Shown: piece after piece, positions 36,562-45,946 of the stretch | Numbering within the stretch: position 1 is the stretch's first letter | Layout of the letters: every line of letters begins with the position of its first letter | Assembly (NCBI RefSeq): GCF_902498845.1 | Contig: NZ_CABVLM010000004.1 | Coordinates: 62,001-126,000 of the forward strand | DNA from: Pseudoalteromonas rhizosphaerae | Lineage (GTDB): Bacteria > Pseudomonadota > Gammaproteobacteria > Enterobacterales > Alteromonadaceae | DNA length: 64,000 nucleotides | Reading direction: 5' to 3' | Program-made: the position numbers and the translations under genes | The notes under the pieces: model-generated | Databases searched by the model: none | What the model saw: the letters and a program-made list of their open reading frames with translations, nothing else | What the model was told of the DNA's origin: nothing

Positions 36562-38097
36562 TTAAGCCTTATTGTTTAAAAGTTGATGTAATAATGCGCG
36601 ATTTGTTGGTAACCCTTGTAAGTATTTGGCAATTTTTTCACGGTTTTGCTGATAAAAATACTGCCCAGCTTTAGAGTTATTAAAGGTATTTTCTGCTGTT
36701 GTATTTTGCGTGTGAAAGCCCATTCCATACAATAAATATTGATAGCTGGCAGAGGGGAATACCTCTTCGTTTTCAATTAAATCAAACCTGCTTGGTGGTT
36801 GATATTGCCAAAGTGCCAGCAATTCATTCAAACGAGTAGGAATGCTCGATGGTTTTTTTATATCACGCCAGTATTGACTATCATCACGTTCACTTAATAT
36901 GTAATGTAACTTTAAAAAGTCGATTACTCGCTGCCAGCGATAACTAAAGCGCTGATTAAATCGCTTAGCCAGCAAGTCCATATGAGTACGGTTTTGCGGC
37001 ATTTGTTCACTTAACATGCTGATTGAAAGCTCCACCATCGCCAGTGCTGATGCTTCAAGTGGCTCTATAAAACCTTGCGACATACCAACAGCAACACAGT
37101 TTTTTACCCAAAACTGAGTGCGGTAACCAGGAATAAAACTCAGCTTGCGAGTCTGTATTTGCTCGGCGACTTGTTCACCAACAGATAGCGCGGCATAGCT
37201 TTTTAAGGTGTTCACAGCGGTTTGTTCATCGCAGTATTTATCGCTATAGGTATAACCAATACCACGACGACTCGGTAGACCAATATCCCAGATCCAACCA
37301 TGTGGCTGCGCCGTTGATAAAGTGGCTGAGGCGATCTCTTGTTGATTATCGTTATAAGGGAGATGTGCAGCGATAGCGCTATTATTAAAAAGAATATGCT
37401 CTTGTGTGATAAGCGTTGCGCCATAGTGCTCACCAATCAAACGCGCCCGAGCACCGGTACAATCAATGAATAAGTCGCCGTCTATGTCACCGTGCTTTAT
37501 GGTGGTGAGTGATTGAATATAATCGTCATGGTCATTTTTTACTTCGATGACGTCATCAATAATATGATGCACATTGAGTTTTTTTACGCAGTGGTGTTTT
37601 AAAAATGTGGCAAACTTACCGGCATCAAGATGATAGCCGTAATTAGTGACCGCCGCGTATTCTGGTGTGTGTAACTGCTTAGGTGCAAGTGCTGCTTGGC
37701 AAACAAAACTTTGCATATTAACGGCGTCGGCATATTTTTGAGTGCTTGCATGATGTTGCCAGTAAGCGTGTAAATCGGTTTCTAAATAGCCTTCGGGAGT
37801 CATAAACGGATGATAGTAGTTTTCGCCTATATTTATGTTACGCCAGTTTATGAATTTTGAACCTTGCTTAAATGAAGCATCGCAGTGACGTATAAAATCT
37901 ATTTCTTCGATACCAATTCGCTTGAGCGTATTGCGCATAGACGGCCAAGTGCCTTCGCCTACACCTGAAATAGCAATGTTTGCAGACTCTATTAAGGTAA
38001 TCTTTTTTTTAGGGTGTTCAGCGGCTAATAGCCCTGCACTTAGCCAACCTGCTGCGCCACCACCTAATACCACAATGTGTTGTATTTTATTATTCAT
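36562..38097 (-). CDS. Tryptophan-halogenase-family flavoprotein (first copy, altered WxWxIP)
   Basis: This protein of about 511 residues has the FAD motif GGGAAGW near 12-18 and the Lys equivalent to PrnA Lys79 at 77 (DASFKQGSKF). The usual WxWxIP reads GWIWDIGL, with Gly in place of Pro. It shares the general layout of its downstream neighbour, so the two look like diverged paralogues. ATG 38097 is chosen because the FAD strand begins a few residues later; the frame could start at 38139. It lies between the TonB receptor and the second copy, after an apparent intra-operon terminator. Whether it halogenates anything is open; the altered motif makes another flavin reaction possible. Confidence 0.85.
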   Translation of the reverse strand: MNNKIQHIVVLGGGAAGWLSAGLLAAEHPKKKITLIESANIAISGVGEGTWPSMRNTLKRIGIEEIDFIRHCDASFKQGSKFINWRNINIGENYYHPFMTPEGYLETDLHAYWQHHASTQKYADAVNMQSFVCQAALAPKQLHTPEYAAVTNYGYHLDAGKFATFLKHHCVKKLNVHHIIDDVIEVKNDHDDYIQSLTTIKHGDIDGDLFIDCTGARARLIGEHYGATLITQEHILFNNSAIAAHLPYNDNQQEIASATLSTAQPHGWIWDIGLPSRRGIGYTYSDKYCDEQTAVNTLKSYAALSVGEQVAEQIQTRKLSFIPGYRTQFWVKNCVAVGMSQGFIEPLEASALAMVELSISMLSEQMPQNRTHMDLLAKRFNQRFSYRWQRVIDFLKLHYILSERDDSQYWRDIKKPSSIPTRLNELLALWQYQPPSRFDLIENEEVFPSASYQYLLYGMGFHTQNTTAENTFNNSKAGQYFYQQNREKIAKYLQGLPTNRALLHQLLNNKA

Positions 38098-38141
38098 TGT
38101 GTGCTCTGTTGTTTTAATAAAATTGCTATTAACCTGCAACG

Positions 38142-38168
38142 CAAAAAGCCGCTAACAACTAGCGGCTT
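38142..38168 (-). terminator. Intra-operon terminator between the TonB receptor and the flavoprotein genes
   Basis: The arms AAGCCGCTA / TAGCGGCTT form a perfect 9-bp stem with a 5-base loop. On the minus strand the hairpin is followed by TTTTT. It lies 36-62 bases after the receptor stop and before the first flavoprotein. It should make receptor mRNA more abundant than flavoprotein mRNA if both come from the receptor promoter. Confidence 0.7.
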
Positions 38169-38203
38169 AATACTCATGGCGTTAATGAGTCAATAACCCT
38201 TGC

Positions 38204-41176
38204 TTAGAAGTTATAACGCATACCAATATTATAGCGTGCACCATTTTGTTCTAAATTCCATAACTGTGCTTCATACCGGCCATGTTGGCGCATATTTTGT
38301 TCAGTAATGTTAAGCCCTTCGACAAAGAACGACATTTGTTCACTGTAGTTGTAAGCAATATTAAAATCAATTTGGTAATACTCTTCTGTAAAGCCCGGCT
38401 CGTTAACGTAACGGGCAGCACTGTTTAAGAATTTATCACGCCAGTTATAGGCGATACGCGCCTGAAACTTATCGTTTTCGTACATGGCTATAAAGTTAGC
38501 TGTGTCGCTTAAGCCAACAAGGGCAAATTGTGTGACGGTTGGATCAGCGGCTACATTATAATCAATATCACCATTTACTATGGTGTAGTTAGCTTGTAAG
38601 CCAAAACCCGTGTCGCCAAAGAAGTGTTGTACGGCAAATTCATAACCATCAATTTTGGCATCTTTACTGTTGGTTGGTACTTGTGCCGTAAAGTCCATCA
38701 GTGGGTCATCACTGTTTGGTAGAACGTCGTAAGCGGCTTCAAATTCTTCATAGCTCATCGAGTCAAATGCTACACCATTTTCCATTGCAGCGACCATTTG
38801 GAATAAATTTGAATCAGTAAACGCAAGACCTTGTGCCTCAAGCTCTGCTTTGGCTGCTTGTGCTCTTGGACCCGCAGATGCATCGCGTAAGCCGTAGTAG
38901 TTTTGAGTCATTGGTGATAGACCAATAAAATTATCTACTTTTTTATTAAAGTAACCAATCGACACATAACTTAGATCAGTGAAGTACCACTCAGCAGATA
39001 CATCAAAATTATTCGATTCAAGTGGGACAAGGCTAGGGTTACCAGTTGCTGCTGGTGCATTAGTGGTGCCTGGAATGATCGAAGGGCCGGTAGGTACACC
39101 TACTGTTGCCGCAGAACTTAAATTGTCGTAAGTAGGGCGGGCAATAGTGGTACTGTAAGAGGCGCGAAGAGTCACATCCTCAATAACGTTAATGTTAAAA
39201 TCTAAGCTAGGTAAAAAATGGTTATAGCTTGAGCTCAAGGAATAGTCATCTTTATTGGTGCCGTAACGCACATTAAAGTCGTTGTTACCTTCCCATGCAA
39301 CTGCATCAGGTAAATCAATATTAGCAGTTGAGGTAATATCGGTTGTTTCGTAGCGCGCACCAATCACAAGGTTAAATACCATGCCATTGATTTCGTTACT
39401 GTAATTATATTGTACAAATGCCGCTTGAATATCTTCTTCAATAGTGCGATTTGTTGCAAACGCGCCATCAGCCGCAAAATTGAACCCGTATTGATCTGCC
39501 GCCCAGTAACCAATTTGTGAAGCACTACCGGTAAAGCCTTGATCAAATGAACCACTGGTATCGTAATCATCAAATTCGGCTAAAAAATTAGTTGGATCTA
39601 AATAGCCATCGGGTAGTTCACCAGGGTTTTCAATGCCCCAGTTACCCATTGTATTACGTGTTAGCGATTGTAAAGAGTGACTTTCCATTGAGCGTGACTC
39701 AATACCAAAGTCGATACTGCCGTTGTCTATGAGATAACTACCGTGTAGTCGAAATTCATCAACGGTTGATTCTTGACTTGCAAAGTTTGCATCTAAAATT
39801 GAGCTACCTACATCAGCTTGATCAAGCGCTCCTGAGCAGTTTAGATTTGTGCGACTACAGTCATCGAAATCTATTACCATAGAGGGTAAGTCACGGCTAA
39901 AGTCAACTTGTTGTGCGGCCACGACATTGGCACCTAAGCCTGCATTTATCCAACTACCATAAGGCGCATCGGGTTTGCTGGTGGCTTTTGAGCTGTGGGC
40001 ATCAAACGTAAAGTTCAGTTGATCACTAAAGTAGTATTGAAGGTTTAAACCGATTGAATTATTTTCGTTTACTTGATTTTGCTCTTGTAATGCTAAGCCT
40101 AAGTCGCGAGTGGATAAGTCGCGGCGTTCTTCACGGTAATAAATCGGTGTTTTAACAGCATTGTCATCAAATGTTAAATGGGTTTTATAGTTATCCATCC
40201 AAATTGATTGCTCTGCACGGGCTTCAAATAACTCTTGCTGTGAGTAAGTATAATCAAGTGTTGCGGTAAATGAGTCAATTGGGCTGTACTGCAATGTTAA
40301 TTGAGCATTAGTACGAGTTCGCTCACGATCTGCAATGGTGTAGCGTAAGTCTGATGGCATTGAATAATACTGGCCCATCGCAGGAGCATTTTCTAATACA
40401 ATGTCATCTGCCGCTTGAGGGATGGTGCCATCATATTCTGTGGTGCGCCATTCGCCAACAAATGCCCCGGTTGCTGAACTATCACGCTGTTGCATACTTG
40501 CTGTGAGTGAAGCACCAAATTTAGCATCTTCATCTGTCCAGCTAAAGATCCCTGAAATTTCTGGAGTAACGTCATCGCCGACACGGTTAGTTGTATCGTG
40601 CTGTGCTTTAACACCAATATTGGCAACTAGACCAGGGTTATCAAGCGGACGAGCAGTATTGATATTAATGGTTGCACCAATGCCACCAGATGCGATGCTT
40701 GCTTTACCTGTTTTATATACTTCCACTGATTTCACACTTTCTGAGGCAAGATTAGCAAAATCATAAGCTCGAGAGTTTGGAGCACCACCGCCAGCAGGAA
40801 GAGAGGCCGCAGGCATTGTACGTCCGTTTAATGTCACCATATTATAATCTGGACCAAAACCACGCACCGTCACTTTAGAACCTTCACCATTGCTGCGATC
40901 AATTGAAACACCGGTAATGCGTTGCAGCGATTCAGCTAAATTAGTGTCTGGAAATTTACCAATGTCTTCTGCAGAAATGGCATCAACAACCCCAGAAGAG
41001 TAACGCTTAAGCTGAGTTGATTCTTTGATACTGCCTTTAAAACCGGTGACTTGAATCACTTCTAATTCACTTTGTTGTTCAACCTCGGCGGCAAACGTAG
41101 ACATAGTGGTTGCGGCACCTAAAATCAAAGATAAGCTGGTGGCTAACTTTGTTTTCATTAAAATATGCTTGGACAT
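38204..41176 (-). CDS. TonB-dependent outer-membrane receptor of the sugar-uptake type
   Basis: This 990-residue protein has a signal peptide (to about TFAAEVEQ), a TonB-box region EVIQVTG near 39-45, a plug domain (SAEDIGKFPDTNLAESLQRITGVSIDR, VTVRGFGPDYNMVTLNGR) and a long beta-barrel ending in YNIGMRYNF. This plug form is typical of the Xanthomonas/Caulobacter/Alteromonas receptor group that imports plant or algal oligosaccharides. GAGGGAAG lies 6 bases before ATG 41176. The upstream region holds a predicted promoter and two perfect LacI-type operators, the same as at the GH1/GH3 genes. The likely substrate is a beta-glucan oligosaccharide. Confidence 0.93.
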   Translation of the reverse strand: MSKHILMKTKLATSLSLILGAATTMSTFAAEVEQQSELEVIQVTGFKGSIKESTQLKRYSSGVVDAISAEDIGKFPDTNLAESLQRITGVSIDRSNGEGSKVTVRGFGPDYNMVTLNGRTMPAASLPAGGGAPNSRAYDFANLASESVKSVEVYKTGKASIASGGIGATININTARPLDNPGLVANIGVKAQHDTTNRVGDDVTPEISGIFSWTDEDAKFGASLTASMQQRDSSATGAFVGEWRTTEYDGTIPQAADDIVLENAPAMGQYYSMPSDLRYTIADRERTRTNAQLTLQYSPIDSFTATLDYTYSQQELFEARAEQSIWMDNYKTHLTFDDNAVKTPIYYREERRDLSTRDLGLALQEQNQVNENNSIGLNLQYYFSDQLNFTFDAHSSKATSKPDAPYGSWINAGLGANVVAAQQVDFSRDLPSMVIDFDDCSRTNLNCSGALDQADVGSSILDANFASQESTVDEFRLHGSYLIDNGSIDFGIESRSMESHSLQSLTRNTMGNWGIENPGELPDGYLDPTNFLAEFDDYDTSGSFDQGFTGSASQIGYWAADQYGFNFAADGAFATNRTIEEDIQAAFVQYNYSNEINGMVFNLVIGARYETTDITSTANIDLPDAVAWEGNNDFNVRYGTNKDDYSLSSSYNHFLPSLDFNINVIEDVTLRASYSTTIARPTYDNLSSAATVGVPTGPSIIPGTTNAPAATGNPSLVPLESNNFDVSAEWYFTDLSYVSIGYFNKKVDNFIGLSPMTQNYYGLRDASAGPRAQAAKAELEAQGLAFTDSNLFQMVAAMENGVAFDSMSYEEFEAAYDVLPNSDDPLMDFTAQVPTNSKDAKIDGYEFAVQHFFGDTGFGLQANYTIVNGDIDYNVAADPTVTQFALVGLSDTANFIAMYENDKFQARIAYNWRDKFLNSAARYVNEPGFTEEYYQIDFNIAYNYSEQMSFFVEGLNITEQNMRQHGRYEAQLWNLEQNGARYNIGMRYNF

Positions 41177-41243
41177 TAGACTTCCCTCGTACTGTTATCA
41201 TTATTATTTACTCGCCACAAAAATGCGGCGGTATCACTGTGTG

Positions 41244-41257
41244 TGGAAGCGCTTCCA
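41244..41257. promoter_or_regulatory. LacI-type operator (perfect)
   Basis: TGGAAGCGCTTCCA, 36 bp centre to centre from the second site. It lies in the predicted leader of the TonB-receptor gene. Confidence 0.85.
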
Positions 41258-41279
41258 TAGTGGCTTGTATTGATTTCTG

Positions 41280-41293
41280 TGGAAGCGCTTCCA
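41280..41293. promoter_or_regulatory. LacI-type operator (perfect), next to the receptor promoter
   Basis: TGGAAGCGCTTCCA, starting 3 bases after the predicted -10, so it would cover the start point. Confidence 0.85.
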
Positions 41294-41296
41294 GAA

Positions 41297-41325
41297 AGGC
41301 TAGTGTAATTTTTATGTTGCGTCAA
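41297..41325 (-). promoter_or_regulatory. Predicted promoter of the TonB-receptor/flavoprotein operon
   Basis: On the minus strand: TTGACG, 17-base spacer, TAGCCT. The rest of the 483-base gap between the receptor and the GNAT gene is AT-rich and shows no gene. Confidence 0.45.
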
Positions 41326-41659
41326 CAACTGTGTTTAATTTATTGCAGCTAAAATGTATTAAATTTGTTTATTTGGATGTGGTTTTTATTGTTTTATATA
41401 TAATTATCGGTCAATTATTTTTTATTTTCATCTTTGTAACTTTATTAGGTAAATGAGTGTTCGCATGGTTTTTATGCCCATAAATATGAAAACAACTGAA
41501 CTTAAACGGGAGGCTAATTGAATGATGGAGTAGCAATTAGCATAAGCAAAAAGTACCTTATTGTTATTATCTAATTGCGGTTGGTATATTTATAACGTAT
41601 TGTTTGTTATCAATTAACATGGAATATATCGTACTTCCCGCGATTAAGTAAGAGTCGTT

Positions 41660-42124
41660 ATGTTGTTAACTCACGTCAGAAATACCCACATAAAAGAAAT
41701 CATGTCATGGTTTTTAAATGATGAAGAAGTTCATGCATGGGCTGGGCCTAATTTTAGATACCCGTACGATTTTAATTCTTTCAAAAAGGGTTTAAAACTT
41801 GATGAAATAAACTCATTTGTATTGCTTGCTGATGATAATACGCTAATGGCTTTTGGTCAGTTTTATTTACGTATTGGTCGTTGTCATCTAGGTAGGTTAG
41901 TGGTTAACCCTGAGTATCGTGGCGGTGGCATTGTAGCAACACTAATTACGCAGCTCAGTGAACTAGGTCAATTAACTTTAGCTACGCAAACATGTTCTTT
42001 ATTTGTATTAGCTCATAACAAAAGTGCGATTAAAGCGTATAAAAAACTTGGCTTTGTGCTTGCTGATTACCCAGAGCCAATACCACTTGCTAATTGTTTG
42101 TATATGACAAAGACACCAGGCTAA
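41660..42124 (+). CDS. GNAT-family N-acetyltransferase
   Basis: This 154-residue protein has the GNAT fold pattern. The acetyl-CoA loop is LGRLVVNPEYRGGGIVATLI near 75-95, with R-x-x-G-x-G/A as RGGGIV, and the late strand is ALIKAYKKLGF-like (SAIKAYKKLGFVLAD). The substrate is unknown. AAGAGTC precedes the ATG. It is a single gene, convergent with the GGDEF gene. Confidence 0.85.
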   Translation: MLLTHVRNTHIKEIMSWFLNDEEVHAWAGPNFRYPYDFNSFKKGLKLDEINSFVLLADDNTLMAFGQFYLRIGRCHLGRLVVNPEYRGGGIVATLITQLSELGQLTLATQTCSLFVLAHNKSAIKAYKKLGFVLADYPEPIPLANCLYMTKTPG

Positions 42125-42183
42125 GTTTAATCAGTGGTTATATTCAGTGGACTCAGTGCTTAAAAAATTATAATTCAGTTCGG

Positions 42184-43356
42184 TTACATAACACCGTTGG
42201 CAACATGGTCGGTTTGTTGATCACTAATAACCACTTGATCTCTCCCTTTTGCTTTAGCGATATATAAGCGTTTATCGGCTTGATCTAACAATGTTTTAAT
42301 TGAAGCATTGGCATCATAACTACTGCTAATTCCCACACTTACTGATAAATTAATAGTGTTTCCTTTAAAACGTAAGCTATGCCCTCTAATTGCATCACAG
42401 AGTTTTTGAGCAGTTACCTGAGCTTGATTAAGAGATTGATCAGGGAGTAATAAAGCAAACTCTTCACCACCAATTCGCGCAGCAATATCGTTATCATTTA
42501 GCTGTGCCATGATATGTTGCGCGATCCATTTAATAGCGGTATCACCTGTGCTGTGACCATATTTATCATTAACACTTTTGAAGTAATCAATATCGATCAT
42601 AACTACCGAAAATGATTGCTGATATGCAACGCCTTGTTTGAGGAGTTTTTCACCTTGCATAAAAAAACCACGTCGATTTAAGAGGCGGGTGAGCACATCG
42701 TGATTGACTAGTCGCTGAAGGTTTTCTTCAATATTTACAAATAATAAAAACGGCAATACCAAAGCTGTAGCAGTCGCTAGAATGACATGGCTTACTAAAA
42801 TTATTTGTAGCCAAAGACTATAATTAGTTGCAGAATTACTAACCAAAGGAGCTACTAACATAAATGCTTGTATATACATGATCAAACAATGGCTAATAAA
42901 ACAGCCGGACAAGATTTTTTGTTGCATTGGTGCTACGCATTTCATCTTATGAACTAAACATGCGCCGTAAATAAAGAGTGTTGCAATAACAATACTTGTC
43001 ACCAATTGGCCTGCTGTAATAGCATAGATTGGTAGTAACACAATTGCACTGACAATCACTAAGGTTAAAAAGTGCCGGTTAGTATTTTTAGTGAGGTTAG
43101 TTACTTTCTGCAAACCAATAAGCGCGAGTATAGGACTAATTATGATGCACATATCAGCCAGATAGTGCGTAATAAAAGGGCTATCAAGCACTATTCGCAG
43201 GCATGCTAAAATTTGCGCGGCCACAAATACCATACACGACCCGCCTAAGTATAAATAACAGGGTTGTTTTTTATAATTATAAACGGTAAAAAAAAAGCCG
43301 CCGATCAGGACATTCAAAAGTAATGATATGCTCATCACAGTAGGTAAATGTAGCAT
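42184..43356 (-). CDS. Membrane-bound GGDEF diguanylate cyclase
   Basis: This 390-residue protein has about six hydrophobic segments in residues 1-195 and a C-terminal GGDEF domain. The active site is GGEEF (RIGGEEFALLLP near 293), and the Mg/GTP residues in VVMIDIDYFKSVNDKYGHSTGD are intact. It should make cyclic di-GMP at the inner face of the membrane. The RxxD inhibitory site usually found five residues before GGEEF is absent, so product inhibition may be weak. The signal sensed by the membrane part is unknown. Confidence 0.9.
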   Translation of the reverse strand: MLHLPTVMSISLLLNVLIGGFFFTVYNYKKQPCYLYLGGSCMVFVAAQILACLRIVLDSPFITHYLADMCIIISPILALIGLQKVTNLTKNTNRHFLTLVIVSAIVLLPIYAITAGQLVTSIVIATLFIYGACLVHKMKCVAPMQQKILSGCFISHCLIMYIQAFMLVAPLVSNSATNYSLWLQIILVSHVILATATALVLPFLLFVNIEENLQRLVNHDVLTRLLNRRGFFMQGEKLLKQGVAYQQSFSVVMIDIDYFKSVNDKYGHSTGDTAIKWIAQHIMAQLNDNDIAARIGGEEFALLLPDQSLNQAQVTAQKLCDAIRGHSLRFKGNTINLSVSVGISSSYDANASIKTLLDQADKRLYIAKAKGRDQVVISDQQTDHVANGVM

Positions 43357-43454
43357 TATGAATCTGCCTTGTTTAATCGAGCTGCTTTAGTCACTGTTGT
43401 TATAATTATTATGTATTAGTATTTAAATAGCAAGGTAGTATTAAATTGCTGCAT

Positions 43455-44348
43455 TTATTGTAATAGGTTTGTAAGTGCACTGTCTAATTTTTTATAACGA
43501 AAGCAATAGTTGCTATCAAGTGCTTTAGTTGGTTGTACATATTGTCCGTAAAGCAGCAAATCTGCCATTTCACCCATTACTAATTTTAGTACCCATGCTG
43601 GCATAGTTATTTTTGCTGGTCGATTTAATACCTTACCTAAACTTTGACTAAATTCGCTATTTGATACAGGTGTTGGAGCGGTCATATTAATTGCGCCGCT
43701 GAGTTGCACGTTATTGATAATATGTATAATTAAATTAATCATATCCTCGATATGTATCCATGACATGCCTTGCTGGCCATCAGCAATAGGACCACCTAGT
43801 GCTAATTTAAATGGTGGTAACATTTTGGCTAATGCACCACCATTGTTAGCTAAAACGATACCGGTACGTAATAAACATACTCGAGTATTGACTGATTCTG
43901 CTTGCAGGGCGGCTTGTTCCCAATCATGGCATAGTTGATGACTAAATTCAGGGGTCACATCAACAAAGCTTTCGTCAATTACACTGGTGGATTGGCGACC
44001 GTAAAATCCGACCGCACTGCCTGATATAAAAGTATGCGGCGGTGTATCGCATTGGTTAATTGCAGCGCTAATTTGTTGAGTGAGCGAAATACGGCTGTCT
44101 CGCAGTATTTGTTTTTGTTTGTCGCTCCAGCGTTTATTTACGATGGGTTCACCTGCTAAATTAATAATGCAATCGAGATTATTAAAATCAACCTCTTCAA
44201 GGGAGTCAGTCGCATGAATATTCTCACCTAACAGTTTTGTCGCATTTGCAGGATTGCGGGTGAGCACTGTCAATTGATGGTCTTTGTTCAGCTCAGGGCA
44301 CAAATGACGACCGATCAGGCCTGTTGCGCCGGTTATTAAGATATGCAT
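43455..44348 (-). CDS. TIGR01777-type NAD(P)-binding epimerase/SDR protein (YfcH-like)
   Basis: This 297-residue protein starts with a Rossmann motif (ILITGATGLIGRHL) and contains CIINLAGEPI, SGSAVGFYG and SWIHIEDMINLI, all features of the YfcH/SDR39U1 group of extended short-chain dehydrogenases. The group's substrate is unknown. The start has no clear ribosome-binding site but matches the family N-terminus exactly. It is divergent from the AI-2E family gene. Confidence 0.88.
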   Translation of the reverse strand: MHILITGATGLIGRHLCPELNKDHQLTVLTRNPANATKLLGENIHATDSLEEVDFNNLDCIINLAGEPIVNKRWSDKQKQILRDSRISLTQQISAAINQCDTPPHTFISGSAVGFYGRQSTSVIDESFVDVTPEFSHQLCHDWEQAALQAESVNTRVCLLRTGIVLANNGGALAKMLPPFKLALGGPIADGQQGMSWIHIEDMINLIIHIINNVQLSGAINMTAPTPVSNSEFSQSLGKVLNRPAKITMPAWVLKLVMGEMADLLLYGQYVQPTKALDSNYCFRYKKLDSALTNLLQ

Positions 44349-44482
44349 AGCAATATAAAACTCTTTTAGTAATTATTTATTGGTTATACGTAGGGTAGGC
44401 TGCTTTGATCACTTTGCAAATATTTCATTCTACAGACTTTTCACATACACTAGCTGCAGTTTATATTTTAAAGGATTGTAGT

Positions 44483-45523
44483 TTGGCTAGTTTAACTGGG
44501 GTAAACAAAAGTTTAGTTATCTTTGCAGCGTTGGTGGTTGCTTTAGCCGGTATTAAAGCAGCAAGTGTAATTGTCATTCCGTTTGTACTTGCAGCATTTA
44601 TTGCCATTATTTGTAGTCCTTTATTAAGTTTTTTTGGTCGGTACAAAATACCTAAAGGCATCGCGATCATGCTAGTGATGTTGATGGTGGTTGGCTTAGG
44701 GGTTAGCCTTGCCAGCTTAGTCGGGCAATCATTGACTGACTTTTCACAGCATTTACCTGAATATAAAAGTAAGTTACAGGATGAGTTTATTTGGTTGGTT
44801 GATGTTGCTGCCAAGTACAATATTTTGCTCAATAAAGAGCAAGTTATATCAATGTTCGACCCGGGAAAAATGATTGATGTTGCCACCGGTATGCTGACTG
44901 GCTTAGGTGGCGTGATGGCAAATTTGTTCTTAATTATTTTAACTGTGGTATTTATGCTTTTTGAAGGGCCTATGCTTAGTCATAAAATTCATATGGCATT
45001 AGACGATCCTGATATGAAAATGCAGCAAATAGACCGTTTTTTAAATTCTATTAATTCTTATTTAGCGATCAAAACAGTGGTGAGTGTTGGTACTGGTGTA
45101 TTAGCCGGGCTACTACTGTGGATCTTAAATGTTGACTACTTCGTGTTATGGGGAGTAATGGCATTTATGTTTAATTACATCCCTAATATTGGCTCTATTA
45201 TTGCCGCTATCCCAGCTGTTTTATTAGCTTTGATCACACAAGGACCCTTGGTAGCAGGGATCGTAGGTGCAGGTTATTTAACTATTAATACCGTGATGGG
45301 TAATATAGTCGAACCAAAGTACATGGGCAAAGGTTTAGGGTTGTCGACTTTAGTGGTATTTTTATCACTGATCTTTTGGGGCTGGCTGATTGGCACTGTA
45401 GGTATGTTATTATCGGTGCCACTGACGATGATTGTTAAAATTGCCCTAGAAACTAGTGATGAAGGACGTTGGTTAGCGACTCTTTTGGGTAATGGTGAAG
45501 AAATCGAGTCACCGTCTAAATAG
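44483..45523 (+). CDS. AI-2E/PerM-family membrane transporter
   Basis: This protein of about 346 residues has seven to eight hydrophobic segments and the family layout: paired N-terminal helices, a central amphipathic region (LPEYKSKLQDEF), then the conserved MFNYIPNIGSIIAAIPAVLLAL and NIVEPKYMGKGLGLSTLVVFLSLIFWGWL. Members export AI-2 (TqsA) or act as Na+/H+ antiporters, so the cargo is not known here. TTG 44483 is preferred because AAGGA lies 7 bases upstream; the frame is open to TTG 44405, but that adds a polar stretch before the first helix. Confidence 0.87.
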   Translation: MASLTGVNKSLVIFAALVVALAGIKAASVIVIPFVLAAFIAIICSPLLSFFGRYKIPKGIAIMLVMLMVVGLGVSLASLVGQSLTDFSQHLPEYKSKLQDEFIWLVDVAAKYNILLNKEQVISMFDPGKMIDVATGMLTGLGGVMANLFLIILTVVFMLFEGPMLSHKIHMALDDPDMKMQQIDRFLNSINSYLAIKTVVSVGTGVLAGLLLWILNVDYFVLWGVMAFMFNYIPNIGSIIAAIPAVLLALITQGPLVAGIVGAGYLTINTVMGNIVEPKYMGKGLGLSTLVVFLSLIFWGWLIGTVGMLLSVPLTMIVKIALETSDEGRWLATLLGNGEEIESPSK

Positions 45524-45535
45524 CCACAGTGGTGG

Positions 45536-45946
45536 TTAGATAGGTTGTTTTAATACAGTGATGTGCTGCTCTAACATACGCAATTCACAGCGTTTATATA
45601 CAATAGCAGCTTGGGTGGCGTTAGGTACTTTGTGTAAATAACGCCATTTGCAGCTGTCTTCCACGTATTTATCATGACTAATAATGCTACGTTTAAAGAT
45701 TGGTAGTAACTGAGTGTTACCGCTATCTTCTTGGATCTTATTTAAATCTAAAGTGATTTTATTTATCCAGGTTTGTTGAATGCGGGTTAAGCTTTCTATT
45801 TGTTTATCTAAACATTGAATATATTTTTTAGCTTCATCAGGTGTTGCTTGCTCAACGACAGTACATTGCTCTTCTGCTGCAAACGTTGTTGTACTCAGTG
45901 CTAAAAGTAGTGCTGAGATTGTTGTTAACCGACTATTTTTTATCAT
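45536..45946 (-). CDS. Small periplasmic protein, LprI-like/DUF1311-like
   Basis: This 136-residue protein has a signal peptide cut near TFA/AEEQ. The mature part is helical with four Cys (QC, QCLD, DSCKW, RCEL). The spacing and the YIQCLDKQIESL and CELRMLEQHI motifs resemble the LprI-like lysozyme-inhibitor family, but the match is by eye only. The gene overlaps the end of phoQ by 14 bases, so it is probably the last gene of the PepSY-phoP-phoQ operon and could protect against envelope attack. Confidence 0.6.
   Translation of the reverse strand: MIKNSRLTTISALLLALSTTTFAAEEQCTVVEQATPDEAKKYIQCLDKQIESLTRIQQTWINKITLDLNKIQEDSGNTQLLPIFKRSIISHDKYVEDSCKWRYLHKVPNATQAAIVYKRCELRMLEQHITVLKQPI

Noticed and set aside
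35064..38097. Halogenases as tailoring enzymes for the NRPS product
   Set aside because: They lie 22 kb from the NRPS inside a LacI-controlled sugar operon, with no shared regulation visible.
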